DNA of 39,705 nucleotides from JAKJGV01 sp964617565 (GTDB lineage Bacteria; Verrucomicrobiota; Kiritimatiellia; CAIQIC01; JAGNIJ01): positions 1 to 39,705 of the forward strand of contig CAZTYH010000022.1 in NCBI GenBank assembly GCA_964617565.1, read 5' to 3'. Shown one piece after another: positions 1 through 7,903 of this stretch (position 1 is the first letter of the stretch; the number at the start of each line of letters is the position of its first letter). Both the position numbers and the translations under genes were made by a program. Below the pieces are notes generated by a model. That model was not told the DNA's origin. It did no database searches and worked only from the letters and a program-made list of their open reading frames with translations.

Positions 1-102
1 TCAGCCCCGGGACCACCCCGAAACCAAAAACAAACGTTTGCTCTTTTTGTCCAAAAAAACATGGAGCATGGGGAAATCCCACAATTCCATTTAGCGATAT
101 AT

Positions 103-119
103 TGCCATATATTATGGCA
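103..119. promoter_or_regulatory. Perfect 7-bp inverted repeat, operator-like
   Basis: TGCCATA, a 3-base spacer and TATGGCA form a perfect palindrome in an AT-rich stretch. The size and symmetry resemble an operator for a dimeric repressor, but no gene starts close by. The rest of 1-243 shows no gene I can support. A long open frame across 61-1026 is the shadow of the PEP-CTERM gene on the other strand. Confidence 0.2.
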
Positions 120-243
120 TTGTCAACGGAATATCCAAAAAATACAAAAGCGGGCAATCGCTTGCTTTTATTGGGCTTTTCCCCAAAGAGGGAGTGTTGT
201 TCTCTTGATGACAGCAGGGGGTGTACAAGGCGAATTGGTGAAA

Positions 244-275
244 GCAAAAGCGCCGGCTCCAGGGCCGGCGCTTTG
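244..275 (-). terminator. Hairpin downstream of the PEP-CTERM gene
   Basis: GCGCCGGC and GCCGGCGC pair around a 6-base loop, extended by GCAAA/TTTGC with one bulge. It lies 22 bases past the stop codon of the minus-strand gene ending at 298. The T-run on the minus strand is short, so it may be a weak intrinsic terminator. Confidence 0.55.
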
Positions 276-297
276 CTCATTAGATAGAATAATCGTC

Positions 298-921
298 TTA
301 CTTGCTTGTCTTGCGACGAAGCATACACGCCATCAATCCACCAAGCCCCATGAGGACAACCGCGGTCGGCTCGGGAATGGCCAGGTAGGCATCATCAAAG
401 AACAATTGGTGGTTCGGGGATCCGGTATCTCTGTTAAGCACCTGCACATACGCCGACACTCCTGTGATGTTTTCCACTGTCGCAGTGGTGACATGCGTAT
501 ACTGATGGTAGCCAGAGCCTGCGACGGACTGAAGCCCTGCAAGAATGCTTACGTAGTCGTAAATCACCGGCTCGCCATCGCGATGTATTTCGATCCCGAT
601 CCTTACGTCTTCCGCATCAAAAAGCGTACCTGCATCTCCCCATATGGAGAAAGTGAAGACATCGCCCTCGTCAAAGCTCTGTCCCACCCACTGACCAAAG
701 GATCCCGAGCCCCCCTGCCAGTCATTGAAGGACATATGATAACTCCCCGAGTTGGGCCACCAATTTACACGGTCAGCCAAGTCCGGCCCCGTCGTTCTCC
801 ACCAGCTATCCGCCAACCAAGATTCGCTCCCCTGAACCTCAAACGATGGATTGACCAACAAATGCGCCGACGCTGTAACTGCAAACGCCAGCAACGCAAT
901 CCCAATCATCACCTTTCGCAT
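298..921 (-). CDS. PEP-CTERM sorting domain protein
   Basis: A 207-residue exported protein. The ATG at 921 is chosen because AGGAGGGAGG lies just upstream; the frame stays open further upstream without such a site. The N-terminus is a signal peptide (MRKVMIGIALLAFAVTASA). The body is beta-rich and resembles the carbohydrate-binding-like modules common in this class (NPSFE near the mature start). The C-terminus has IPEPTAVVLMGLGG, a hydrophobic helix and an RRK tail, the classic PEP-CTERM signal. In known systems exosortase cleaves at this signal during surface sorting, usually beside exopolysaccharide genes. No exosortase is in this window. A hairpin follows the stop. The function of the mature domain is unknown. 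Confidence 0.85.
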   Translation of the reverse strand: MRKVMIGIALLAFAVTASAHLLVNPSFEVQGSESWLADSWWRTTGPDLADRVNWWPNSGSYHMSFNDWQGGSGSFGQWVGQSFDEGDVFTFSIWGDAGTLFDAEDVRIGIEIHRDGEPVIYDYVSILAGLQSVAGSGYHQYTHVTTATVENITGVSAYVQVLNRDTGSPNHQLFFDDAYLAIPEPTAVVLMGLGGLMACMLRRKTSK

Positions 922-1343
922 TTGACAACCTCCCTCCTGTCTTTTTCCTGTCCGTTGACTTTCTACGATTGCCTTTTCCGCCAGTGCCAGACAAAAAGCT
1001 GTTCTCAACCTAGCGTGCCTTCATGAATCTCATAAATTAACCTCAAGGTCAAGATGTTTTATATGTATCCCATGAACATGCTCAACCGTTTGTTTCTTGT
1101 GTTTTCATTGATTTATACCTGCGGTGTAAATAAAATATGTGGACCGGTCCCGTTATTTTGCGGGAACCTGCCCGCTTCTTCTGGTTCTTGCTGGAAGATA
1201 GCGCGCAACTTTGCAAGGATTCCGAAGAATGATTTTCGCGCGGCGATCGCTCATGCGAGTCTAACTTGTGCCTCGTTCGATCGTCGTCTATGCTGCCGGG
1301 GCTGGCATTGGCCATCTGAACACCGCATCCGGAGGAATACGTG
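922..1343. other. Divergent intergenic region
   Basis: This region separates the divergent PEP-CTERM and cyclophilin genes and should hold both promoters. The only decent promoter seen is for the cyclophilin (1266-1294). A small hairpin, TCCCG/CGGGA, lies near 1147-1164. No coding region here is convincing. Confidence 0.4.
1266..1294 (+). promoter_or_regulatory. Candidate sigma-70 promoter for the cyclophilin gene
   Basis: TTGTGC (1266-1271) and TATGCT (1289-1294) are separated by exactly 17 bases, about 50 bases upstream of the start codon. The assignment rests on pattern match only. Confidence 0.4.
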
Positions 1344-1967
1344 ATGATTCGTTCGATTCGATTGTTGACCGCCACGTTCTTTGTCGCGTCCGCCTTTGTC
1401 GCTGTTTCACAGACGGAGGAACCCGTTTCGTTGCCGGATGAAGAAGCACAAACACAACCCAAGGAGAATCCCATGGTCGTAATCAAAACATCGCTCGGAG
1501 ATATCAAGGCAGAATTGTATTCCGATCAGGCGCCGCTCACGGTGAAGAATTTTTTGCAGTATGCCGAAGACGGACACTATAACGGCACAATCTTTCACCG
1601 CGTCATCAGCAACTTCATGATTCAAGGCGGCGGCTTTACACCGGATATGAATCAAAAGCCCACGCGCGCGCCGATCAAGAACGAAGCGGCGAACGGTCTC
1701 AAGAACGAGCGCGGTACGTTGGCCATGGCACGCACATCCGTCATAGACAGCGCAACATCCCAGTTCTTTATTAATGTTAAGGACAATGATTTCCTGAATC
1801 ATTCCTCCCCCACCCCGCAGGGTTTCGGCTACTGCGTGTTCGGCAAGGTCGTGGAAGGAATGGATGTCGTGGACAAAATCAAATCCGTCCGCACCGGGAA
1901 TCGCGGACCATTCCAGGACGTGCCGGTGGAAACCGTCGAGATCATCGAGATCGGAAGAGCGGAATAA
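1344..1967 (+). CDS. Exported cyclophilin-type peptidyl-prolyl cis-trans isomerase
   Basis: A 207-residue protein that should isomerise Xaa-Pro bonds in exported proteins. ATG 1344 is preferred over the adjacent GTG 1341 because GGAGGA (1331-1336) is then 7 bases away. An N-terminal hydrophobic segment looks like a signal peptide, followed by a short acidic linker. The cyclophilin domain starts near residue 43 with VIKTSLGDIKAELY and carries the catalytic block FHRVISNFMIQGG (Arg, Phe, Met and Gln in place) and SQFFINVKDNDFLNH. It is close to the bacterial PpiA/PpiB type. It stands alone, with a word-repeat element downstream. The family assignment is firm; periplasmic location is inferred from the N-terminus. 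Confidence 0.92.
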   Translation: MIRSIRLLTATFFVASAFVAVSQTEEPVSLPDEEAQTQPKENPMVVIKTSLGDIKAELYSDQAPLTVKNFLQYAEDGHYNGTIFHRVISNFMIQGGGFTPDMNQKPTRAPIKNEAANGLKNERGTLAMARTSVIDSATSQFFINVKDNDFLNHSSPTPQGFGYCVFGKVVEGMDVVDKIKSVRTGNRGPFQDVPVETVEIIEIGRAE

Positions 1968-1981
1968 TCAAAGAGTTTTTA

Positions 1982-2058
1982 TCGCAAAGACGCAGAGACA
2001 CGAAGCTGTCGCAAAGACGGGACTCTGTGCTTCTTTGCCGCTTGGCGTCTTTGCGTTT
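1982..2058. repeat. Period-8 word repeat, inverted pair
   Basis: The left arm reads as 8-base units (TCGCAAAG, ACGCAGAG, ACACGAAG). The right arm (2030-2058), reverse-complemented, reads ACGCAAAG, ACGCCAAG, CGGCAAAG. A third TCGCAAAG lies between the arms. The element nearly fills the gap between cyclophilin and ROK kinase genes and could fold into a long imperfect hairpin. A related copy lies at 7711-7730. Confidence 0.75.
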
Positions 2059-2075
2059 ATAAAAAAGGAATGTGT

Positions 2076-3062
2076 ATGGGTGGCGATTCAAAGAACTTCT
2101 GGGTTGGGTTTGATCTTGGCGGAACGAAGATGATGGCGACGGTCTTCGACGCATCGTTTAAAATCCTCGCGTCGAAACGGTGCAAGACCAAGGCACAAAA
2201 CGGCGCCGGCCAGGTGCTGGATCGAATGGAATCCGCCATTCACGAAGTCCTTGCCGAAACAGCCATTAATGAAAAGCAGCTCGCGGGAATCGGGATCGGT
2301 TGTCCGGGCCCGCTCGACCTCGACCAGGGCATCATCCTCGCAGCGCCGAACCTCGGGTGGAAGAATGTCGCGCTCAAGGATGCGATGGAAAAAGCCTTCA
2401 AGTGCCGCACGGTGATTGCAAACGACGTGGATGCCGGCCTGTTCGGCGAATACCGCTTCGGGGCGGCACAGAAGGCGCGCTGCGCACTGGGTGTATTTCC
2501 CGGCACGGGAATCGGCGGCGGCTGCGTCTACGAAGGCAAGCTGCTCCGCGGCAAGGTCAGTTCCTGCATGGAGATCGGCCATATCCAGGTGCAAGCGGAT
2601 GGAAGGCTCTGCGGATGCGGTCAGCGCGGATGTCTCGAAACGGTGGCCAGCCGCCTCGCCATCTCGGCCGACGCAGCGATGGCAGCCTTTCGCGGCGAAG
2701 CGCCGAACCTGCTGCAGGAGGCCGGCACAGACTTGTCTTCCATCAAGAGCGGCGCGCTCGCGCGGGCGATCAAGGCGGGCGACAAGCCGGTCGAAAAAAT
2801 CGTGCGCAATGCGGCCTGGGCCATGGGTGTCGCCATCGCCGGCGCCGTGAACCTGCTGGCGCCCGATGTCGTGGTGCTCGGCGGCGGATTGGTCGAAGCC
2901 ATGACCGATCTCTATGTCGGACTGGTCCGCGACGCCATAGATGAGCGTGCCATGAAAACGTTCAGCAAGGCGCTCAGGGTCGTGCCTGCTCAACTCGGCG
3001 ACGATGCAACGGTCATGGGGGCTGCAGCGCTGGCCGAGCAGGCCGCGGCAAAAGGGAAGTGA
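2076..3062 (+). CDS. ROK-family sugar kinase, probable glucokinase
   Basis: A 328-residue kinase. ATG 2076 is preferred over ATG 2070 because AAGGA at 2065-2069 would abut the earlier codon. The ROK fold is clear: phosphate-binding DLGGTK near residue 13, catalytic Asp in NDVDAG near 117, GTGIGGG, and the zinc motif with His169 and CGCGQRGCLE (Cys179, 181, 186). ROK kinases phosphorylate glucose, N-acetylglucosamine, N-acetylmannosamine or fructose, and some use polyphosphate. The gene ends 9 bases before ppx in a polyphosphate operon, which raises the possibility of polyphosphate as donor. The intact zinc motif is more typical of ATP-dependent members. The substrate cannot be read from sequence. 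Confidence 0.88.
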   Translation: MGGDSKNFWVGFDLGGTKMMATVFDASFKILASKRCKTKAQNGAGQVLDRMESAIHEVLAETAINEKQLAGIGIGCPGPLDLDQGIILAAPNLGWKNVALKDAMEKAFKCRTVIANDVDAGLFGEYRFGAAQKARCALGVFPGTGIGGGCVYEGKLLRGKVSSCMEIGHIQVQADGRLCGCGQRGCLETVASRLAISADAAMAAFRGEAPNLLQEAGTDLSSIKSGALARAIKAGDKPVEKIVRNAAWAMGVAIAGAVNLLAPDVVVLGGGLVEAMTDLYVGLVRDAIDERAMKTFSKALRVVPAQLGDDATVMGAAALAEQAAAKGK

Positions 3063-3071
3063 GAGTGCAGC

Positions 3072-4682
3072 ATGTCGGAATCAGTCAAGACACCGGGCGC
3101 GGGGGCGAAGCCGGCGACGGCCAACGAGTGGCTCGCCGCAGCTATTGATATCGGTGCGACGGCCATCCGCATGGACCTTGCCGAGATTTCATCGGACGGC
3201 AGCATCCGCACCATCGAATCGTTGCGCCAGGGCGTGCCGCTCGGAAAAGACACTTTTACACAGGGTACGATATCGCAGGCCACCATCCGCGAATGCGTAA
3301 AAGTGCTGAAGGGGTTTCGCCAGGTCCTCCAGGAATACGGGATCACGGATCCCGACCGCATTCGGGCCGTCGCAACCAGTTCGGTGCGCGAGGCGGAGAA
3401 TCGCGACACGTTTCTCGACCGCCTGTACGTCGCAACCGGCATCAACGTTCGCGCCATTGACGAGGCGGAGGAAAGCCGCCTGACGTTCATGGCCGTCCAG
3501 AACCTTGTGCGAACGGAACCGGAACTGAAATCCGGCGGCGCGCTCGTCGTGGACGTAGGCGGCGGCAGCACGGAACTCCTGCTGCTGGAAAACGGACACG
3601 TGACATTTTCCAATTCCTACCGTCTCGGCTCCCTGCGCATGAGGCAAACACTCGAGACGCATCGCGCTCCGACCGAACGGGTCCGTACAATCCTCGGGCA
3701 GCACATTCAACGCATGGTGGAACAGATCGTCCGCAACGTCCCTGCTTCAGGCATCTCAACCATCGTGGCCATGTCCGGCGATGCCCGTTTTGCCGCCGCG
3801 CAGCTCTGTCCCGAAGGACAGGAAGGTCCGGTGGCGCGCATTGATTACAAGGCACTCGGCGCGTTCGTCGAAAAACTCCTGCCCCTGACCGTCGAGAAAC
3901 TCGTAGGCAGGTATCACATCACTTACCAGGAAGCCGAAACGGTGGTGCCCGCACTGCTGGTTGACGTGCATCTCGCGCGGGCCTTCAAGGTGGACCGACT
4001 CATGGTTCCGCGCGCGAGCCTGCGCGACGGGGTTCTCCAGGAAATGGCGCTGCGCGGATACTGGACTCCGGAATTTGCCGGGCAGGTCGTTTATTCCGCG
4101 CAGGCGCTGGCCGACAAATACAACGCTGACCGCAAGCATACCCGGCACGTGGCCGATTTATGCCTGAAGTTGTACGACGCGCTGAAGCCGGAACACCAAC
4201 TCAGCGATCGGCATCGCGTGCTTCTTGAAATCGCGGCCCTCCTGCATGAGATCGGCGGTTTTATCAGCTCGCGAAGCCATCACAAGCATTCCATGTACCT
4301 GATCCTGCACAGCGACCTCTTCGGGCTGACGCGCGAGGACATGGCGATCATCGCGCTCACCGCGCGCTACCACCGTCGCGCTGCGCCGAAGCCAACGCAC
4401 GAGGAATACATGGCCCTTTCGCGTGATGACCGCATCGCCGTTTCCAAGATGTCCGCCCTGCTCCGAGTCGCCGACGCACTGGATCGCAACCATGTGCAAC
4501 AGGTCACAGACCTTTCCTTTAACAAGGAAGCCGACCGGTTCATCATCACCGTGGACAACGTGGAAGACCTCACGATCGAGCGTCTGGCGATGAAGGAAAA
4601 AGGCGGACTTTTCGAAGAAATGTACGGCTTGTCGGTCGTGCTGCAGGAAGCGCGCCTGCCGGCCGGGGGCGACATGGCATGA
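3072..4682 (+). CDS. ppx: Ppx/GppA phosphatase with C-terminal HD domain
   Basis: A 536-residue protein of the exopolyphosphatase/guanosine pentaphosphatase family. Residues 20-325 form the sugar-kinase-like Ppx/GppA core with AIDIGATAIR (family norm D-[IL]-G-S), the EAEESRL block, and DVGGGSTEL at 161-169 for phosphate binding. Residues about 350-500 form an HD-like helical domain with HTRHV and LHEIGG (391-396) followed by SRSHHKHS. Family members release phosphate from polyphosphate ends or convert pppGpp to ppGpp. The stop overlaps the ppk start by ATGA, so hydrolysis and synthesis are translationally coupled. Length fits the long Ppx type. Which substrate dominates is uncertain. Confidence 0.92.
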   Translation: MSESVKTPGAGAKPATANEWLAAAIDIGATAIRMDLAEISSDGSIRTIESLRQGVPLGKDTFTQGTISQATIRECVKVLKGFRQVLQEYGITDPDRIRAVATSSVREAENRDTFLDRLYVATGINVRAIDEAEESRLTFMAVQNLVRTEPELKSGGALVVDVGGGSTELLLLENGHVTFSNSYRLGSLRMRQTLETHRAPTERVRTILGQHIQRMVEQIVRNVPASGISTIVAMSGDARFAAAQLCPEGQEGPVARIDYKALGAFVEKLLPLTVEKLVGRYHITYQEAETVVPALLVDVHLARAFKVDRLMVPRASLRDGVLQEMALRGYWTPEFAGQVVYSAQALADKYNADRKHTRHVADLCLKLYDALKPEHQLSDRHRVLLEIAALLHEIGGFISSRSHHKHSMYLILHSDLFGLTREDMAIIALTARYHRRAAPKPTHEEYMALSRDDRIAVSKMSALLRVADALDRNHVQQVTDLSFNKEADRFIITVDNVEDLTIERLAMKEKGGLFEEMYGLSVVLQEARLPAGGDMA

Positions 4683-6790
4683 GCAACGCACCGGTATTCA
4701 TCAATCGCGAATTGAGCTGGCTGGCCTTCAACCGGCGCGTGCTCGAAGAAGCGTTCGACGTTCAGCTCCCGCTGCTGGAACGGCTGAAGTTCCTGGCGAT
4801 CACCGGTTCCAACCTGGACGAATTCTTCATGGTACGCGTGGGAGGGCTCCAACAGTTGTGCCGGCAGAAGGACAGCACACCCGATGCATCGGGCCTCAGC
4901 CCGGCAAAGCAGCTCTCCGCCATCAGCCAGGCCGCGCACGAGATGGTCGCGGAGCAGTACGCCTGCCTGCTGAACGATATCGAACCGAAACTTACGGCGG
5001 AAGGTATCCGCCGCTTGAAAATCAGCGAGCTTTCACCGGACCAGGACACATACATCGAACGGCTCTTCGAACACGAGATTTATCCGTTGATTTCGCCCAT
5101 GGCGGTGGACCTGGACGATCCGTTTCCCCTCCTGCCGGGTCTTGGTGTAAACCTCTGCATCCGGCTGAAAACCGTCAAAGGTTCCGACATCCCGCGCTTT
5201 GCGGTCGTGGCCATCCCCAAGGGCCTTGCGCGTTTTGTGACGGTGCCCACCGAGGAGGGCTATCATTACCTGCTGATCGAAGATATTATTACCGCGTTCA
5301 TCAACCGCGCATTCCCCGGCGAGCAACTGGTGGAGACCGTTCCTTTCCGCATCACCCGCAACGCGGACATGAGTGTGCGCGAGGACCTGGCGGGCGACCT
5401 GCTCGAGCAGATGAAGGAAGTGCTTACCGAGCGCCGCCAGAGTTCCTGCGTGCGGCTGGAGATTGCCGCCTCCACTTCGGACGTGCTTCGCAGTTTCCTG
5501 AAAACCACCCTCGCGCTCGAGAATGATGACATTTACTCCGCGCCGGGGCCCCTGGCCCTTTCCGCCTACTTCCGGCTCGCCGGCATGACCGGCTTCGAAC
5601 AATTGAAGCTCGATCCCTGGAATCCACAACCCGCACAGGGACTCCGCTCCGACGAATCCATTTTCGATTCCATCGCCCGGGGCGATATTCTTCTGTACCA
5701 TCCCTATGAGAGCTTCGATCCCGTATTACGCCTGATCGAAGAAGCAGCGGACGACCCCAACGTGCTCGCGATCAAGCAGATCCTTTATCGCACCAGCGAA
5801 CACAGCCCGGTCGTAGCCGCTCTTGCCCGCGCCGCCGACCGGGATAAAAACGTTACCGTGGTGGTGGAACTGAAGGCCCGTTTCGACGAGGCGCGCAACA
5901 TCGAATGGGCGACGGCGCTCGAGCATGCCGGCGTGCAGGTCATTTACGGCATCCGCGGCCTCAAGACGCACGCCAAGATCTGCATCGTGGTCCGCCGCGA
6001 ACCTTCCGGCATCCGCCGTTACATCCACTTCGGCACGGGCAACTACAATGAGAAGACGGCACGCCTGTACAGTGACATCAGTTTCATGACATGCAGCGAG
6101 GACTTCGGGGCGGACGCCTCCGCTTTCTTCAACACGATCACGGGATACTCCCAGCCGATTCGATTCCGGAAAATCGAAGCCGCCCCCATCGGCTTGCGGG
6201 CCCGCCTGCTGGAACTGATCGAAAACGAGCGAGAGCGGTGCCGCCAGGGCCAGCCCGCGCGAATTGACGCCAAGCTGAACTCGCTGGCCGACACAGAGAT
6301 CATCCGCGCCCTGTATGCCGCGTCGCAGACCGGTGTGAAAATCCGCCTCAACGTCCGGGGAATCTGCTGCCTGTGGCCCGGTATCCCCGGCCTGAGCGAA
6401 AACATCACCGTCGTCAGTATCGTGGACCGTTACCTCGAACACAGCCGCATTTTCTACTTCCACAACGGCGGAGAGCCGCTGGTTTTCATTTCAAGCGCCG
6501 ACTGGATGCCGCGAAACCTGGACCGGCGGGTCGAACTGCTGGTGCCCGTTGAGGATCGCGTGTGCCGGGAAAAATTGACCCAGATTCTGGACATCTGTTT
6601 CAGGGATAATGTGAAGGCGCGCGTATTGGGTTCCGATGGGCGTTACGAACATCGTAAAGCCCTTTCGCCGGGACGCACCGTGCGCTGCCAGGAACTCCTG
6701 TATCGGCAAGCCCGGGCGGTGGCACAGGCGGCAAAAAAAGATTCCCGCATGATCTTTGAGCCCCAGCGACCCGCAGAAACGAAGCCGTGA
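4679..6790 (+). CDS. ppk: Polyphosphate kinase 1
   Basis: A 703-residue Ppk1, the reversible enzyme that makes polyphosphate from ATP. The N-terminal domain begins with FINRELSWLAFNRRVLEEA, a Ppk1 hallmark, followed by the head domain and two phospholipase-D-like catalytic domains. LKTHAKI holds His431, equivalent to the autophosphorylated histidine of the family, and YIHFGTGNYNEKT holds His450, the second catalytic histidine. Length is normal. The start overlaps the ppx stop (ATGA) and the stop overlaps the next start (GTGA), so three genes form one coupled unit. The call is secure. Confidence 0.97.
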   Translation: MSNAPVFINRELSWLAFNRRVLEEAFDVQLPLLERLKFLAITGSNLDEFFMVRVGGLQQLCRQKDSTPDASGLSPAKQLSAISQAAHEMVAEQYACLLNDIEPKLTAEGIRRLKISELSPDQDTYIERLFEHEIYPLISPMAVDLDDPFPLLPGLGVNLCIRLKTVKGSDIPRFAVVAIPKGLARFVTVPTEEGYHYLLIEDIITAFINRAFPGEQLVETVPFRITRNADMSVREDLAGDLLEQMKEVLTERRQSSCVRLEIAASTSDVLRSFLKTTLALENDDIYSAPGPLALSAYFRLAGMTGFEQLKLDPWNPQPAQGLRSDESIFDSIARGDILLYHPYESFDPVLRLIEEAADDPNVLAIKQILYRTSEHSPVVAALARAADRDKNVTVVVELKARFDEARNIEWATALEHAGVQVIYGIRGLKTHAKICIVVRREPSGIRRYIHFGTGNYNEKTARLYSDISFMTCSEDFGADASAFFNTITGYSQPIRFRKIEAAPIGLRARLLELIENERERCRQGQPARIDAKLNSLADTEIIRALYAASQTGVKIRLNVRGICCLWPGIPGLSENITVVSIVDRYLEHSRIFYFHNGGEPLVFISSADWMPRNLDRRVELLVPVEDRVCREKLTQILDICFRDNVKARVLGSDGRYEHRKALSPGRTVRCQELLYRQARAVAQAAKKDSRMIFEPQRPAETKP

Positions 6791-7617
6791 AATCAAGAGT
6801 ACAAAAACCCGCCGCCCGGGCGTCTTCACGCGCGACGTGCGATACCGCACGACGGCTCATGCGCGAACAATATGCCATTGTTCTCGCCAACGAAAAAGGC
6901 GTGTTGGCCGGCGAGGTGGACCCGTTGCACGACATGCGTGTCGCAATTCGCCGGCTGCGCACACTCTTGCGCGTCCTGGGCCACCTTTGTGCAGGCCGTG
7001 CCGCACGTCGAATGGAAGAACGGCTCGACGTGCTGCAGAAGTCGCTCGGCCCGGCACGAGACGCCGATGTGTTGATCGGCATCCTTCAGAGCAAAACGAT
7101 TTGCGGGTTACTGGAAGGGTTGAGCGCCCGGGAAAAGGTTCTCCGGCGACAACAAACCGTACTCGAGGAACGCAAGGAAACCGTGCGCACACTGCTGCGC
7201 GGAGCCACCTATCGGCGCCTCAAAAATGATCTGGCCCGATTCCTCGAAAACGATTGGCCCGGCGGGAATCAATTACCACCCGATCTGCGGAACACGGCCG
7301 CGGAGGCCATACGCAAGGCGCTCGAGCGCGTCGCTCGGCGCTCCGATATCCCCGCTTCGAGCCCTACCGAAGCCGTTCACAAATTACGCATCGCATGCCG
7401 TCGCGCACGCTACCTCTGCGAATTCTTCGCCCCTGTACTCGGCCCTGAAACGGCCACGCTTGGAGAACGGCTTAAACAAATGCAGGACCTGCTCGGCGAT
7501 GTGCACGACCTTGATGTGCTGATGGCGGAACTTGAGCGCGAACACGTTGCCCTGCCGGAAAAACTCTTCGACGCCCTGCGGCAAAGACGGAAAAGGTTGC
7601 TGCGGAAGGTGAAGTAA
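6787..7617 (+). CDS. CHAD domain protein, probable polyphosphate-binding
   Basis: A 276-residue all-helical protein starting at a GTG that overlaps the ppk stop. It has the two-fold CHAD pattern: HDMRVAIRRLRTLLRVL (His48) in the first half and VHKLRIACRRARYL (His198) in the second, each a conserved histidine with basic residues along one helix face. Known CHAD domains bind inorganic polyphosphate with this basic surface and can localise to polyphosphate granules. Position directly after ppk strongly supports that role here. There is no CYTH domain, so no triphosphatase activity is expected. Confidence 0.93.
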   Translation: MKSRVQKPAARASSRATCDTARRLMREQYAIVLANEKGVLAGEVDPLHDMRVAIRRLRTLLRVLGHLCAGRAARRMEERLDVLQKSLGPARDADVLIGILQSKTICGLLEGLSAREKVLRRQQTVLEERKETVRTLLRGATYRRLKNDLARFLENDWPGGNQLPPDLRNTAAEAIRKALERVARRSDIPASSPTEAVHKLRIACRRARYLCEFFAPVLGPETATLGERLKQMQDLLGDVHDLDVLMAELEREHVALPEKLFDALRQRRKRLLRKVK

Positions 7618-7625
7618 TGGCGTGG

Positions 7626-7797
7626 TGGAGTAATGGAGTGATGGAGCCTTGGAATTCTAACCCGCTTATTGCGATCTATTCGCCTTTTCGCGGCTTATAT
7701 TCTTATCGTCCGCCTCCGCGTCTTTGCGTCAACCAGATCTGCCCAATTCCAATTTCCAGTTTCCGTCCCATCACTCCACTTTCCCATCACTCCAGCC
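7626..7797. repeat. Compound word-repeat element, periods 8 and 7
   Basis: This fills most of the gap between the CHAD and kinase genes. At 7626-7657 are units TGGAGTAA, TGGAGTGA, TGGAGCCT, TGGAATTC. At 7766-7797 are TCCCATCA, CTCCACTT, TCCCATCA, CTCCAGCC, roughly the reverse complement of the first array, so the two form outer arms. Between them are a copy of the CGCAAAGACGC word (7711-7730, inverted) and 7-base units AATTCCA, ATTTCCA, GTTTCCG at 7745-7765. No coding function is seen. Confidence 0.75.
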
Positions 7798-7903
7798 CTC
7801 CCTTCTTCCTCCCTCCCCTTTTTCTTGCCAATTTGACCATATAACAGCAGACTACGTGCGCGAAAAACCGGAAGAACCGGCCAGCAATGCTGATAGACCG
7901 ATC

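Noticed and set aside
61..1026. A 321-residue plus-strand open frame at the window start
   Set aside because: It lies opposite the PEP-CTERM gene, which has a signal peptide, ribosome site and sorting signal.
1982..2058. Word repeats as a CRISPR array
   Set aside because: Units are 7-8 bases, degenerate, and have no spacers or cas genes.
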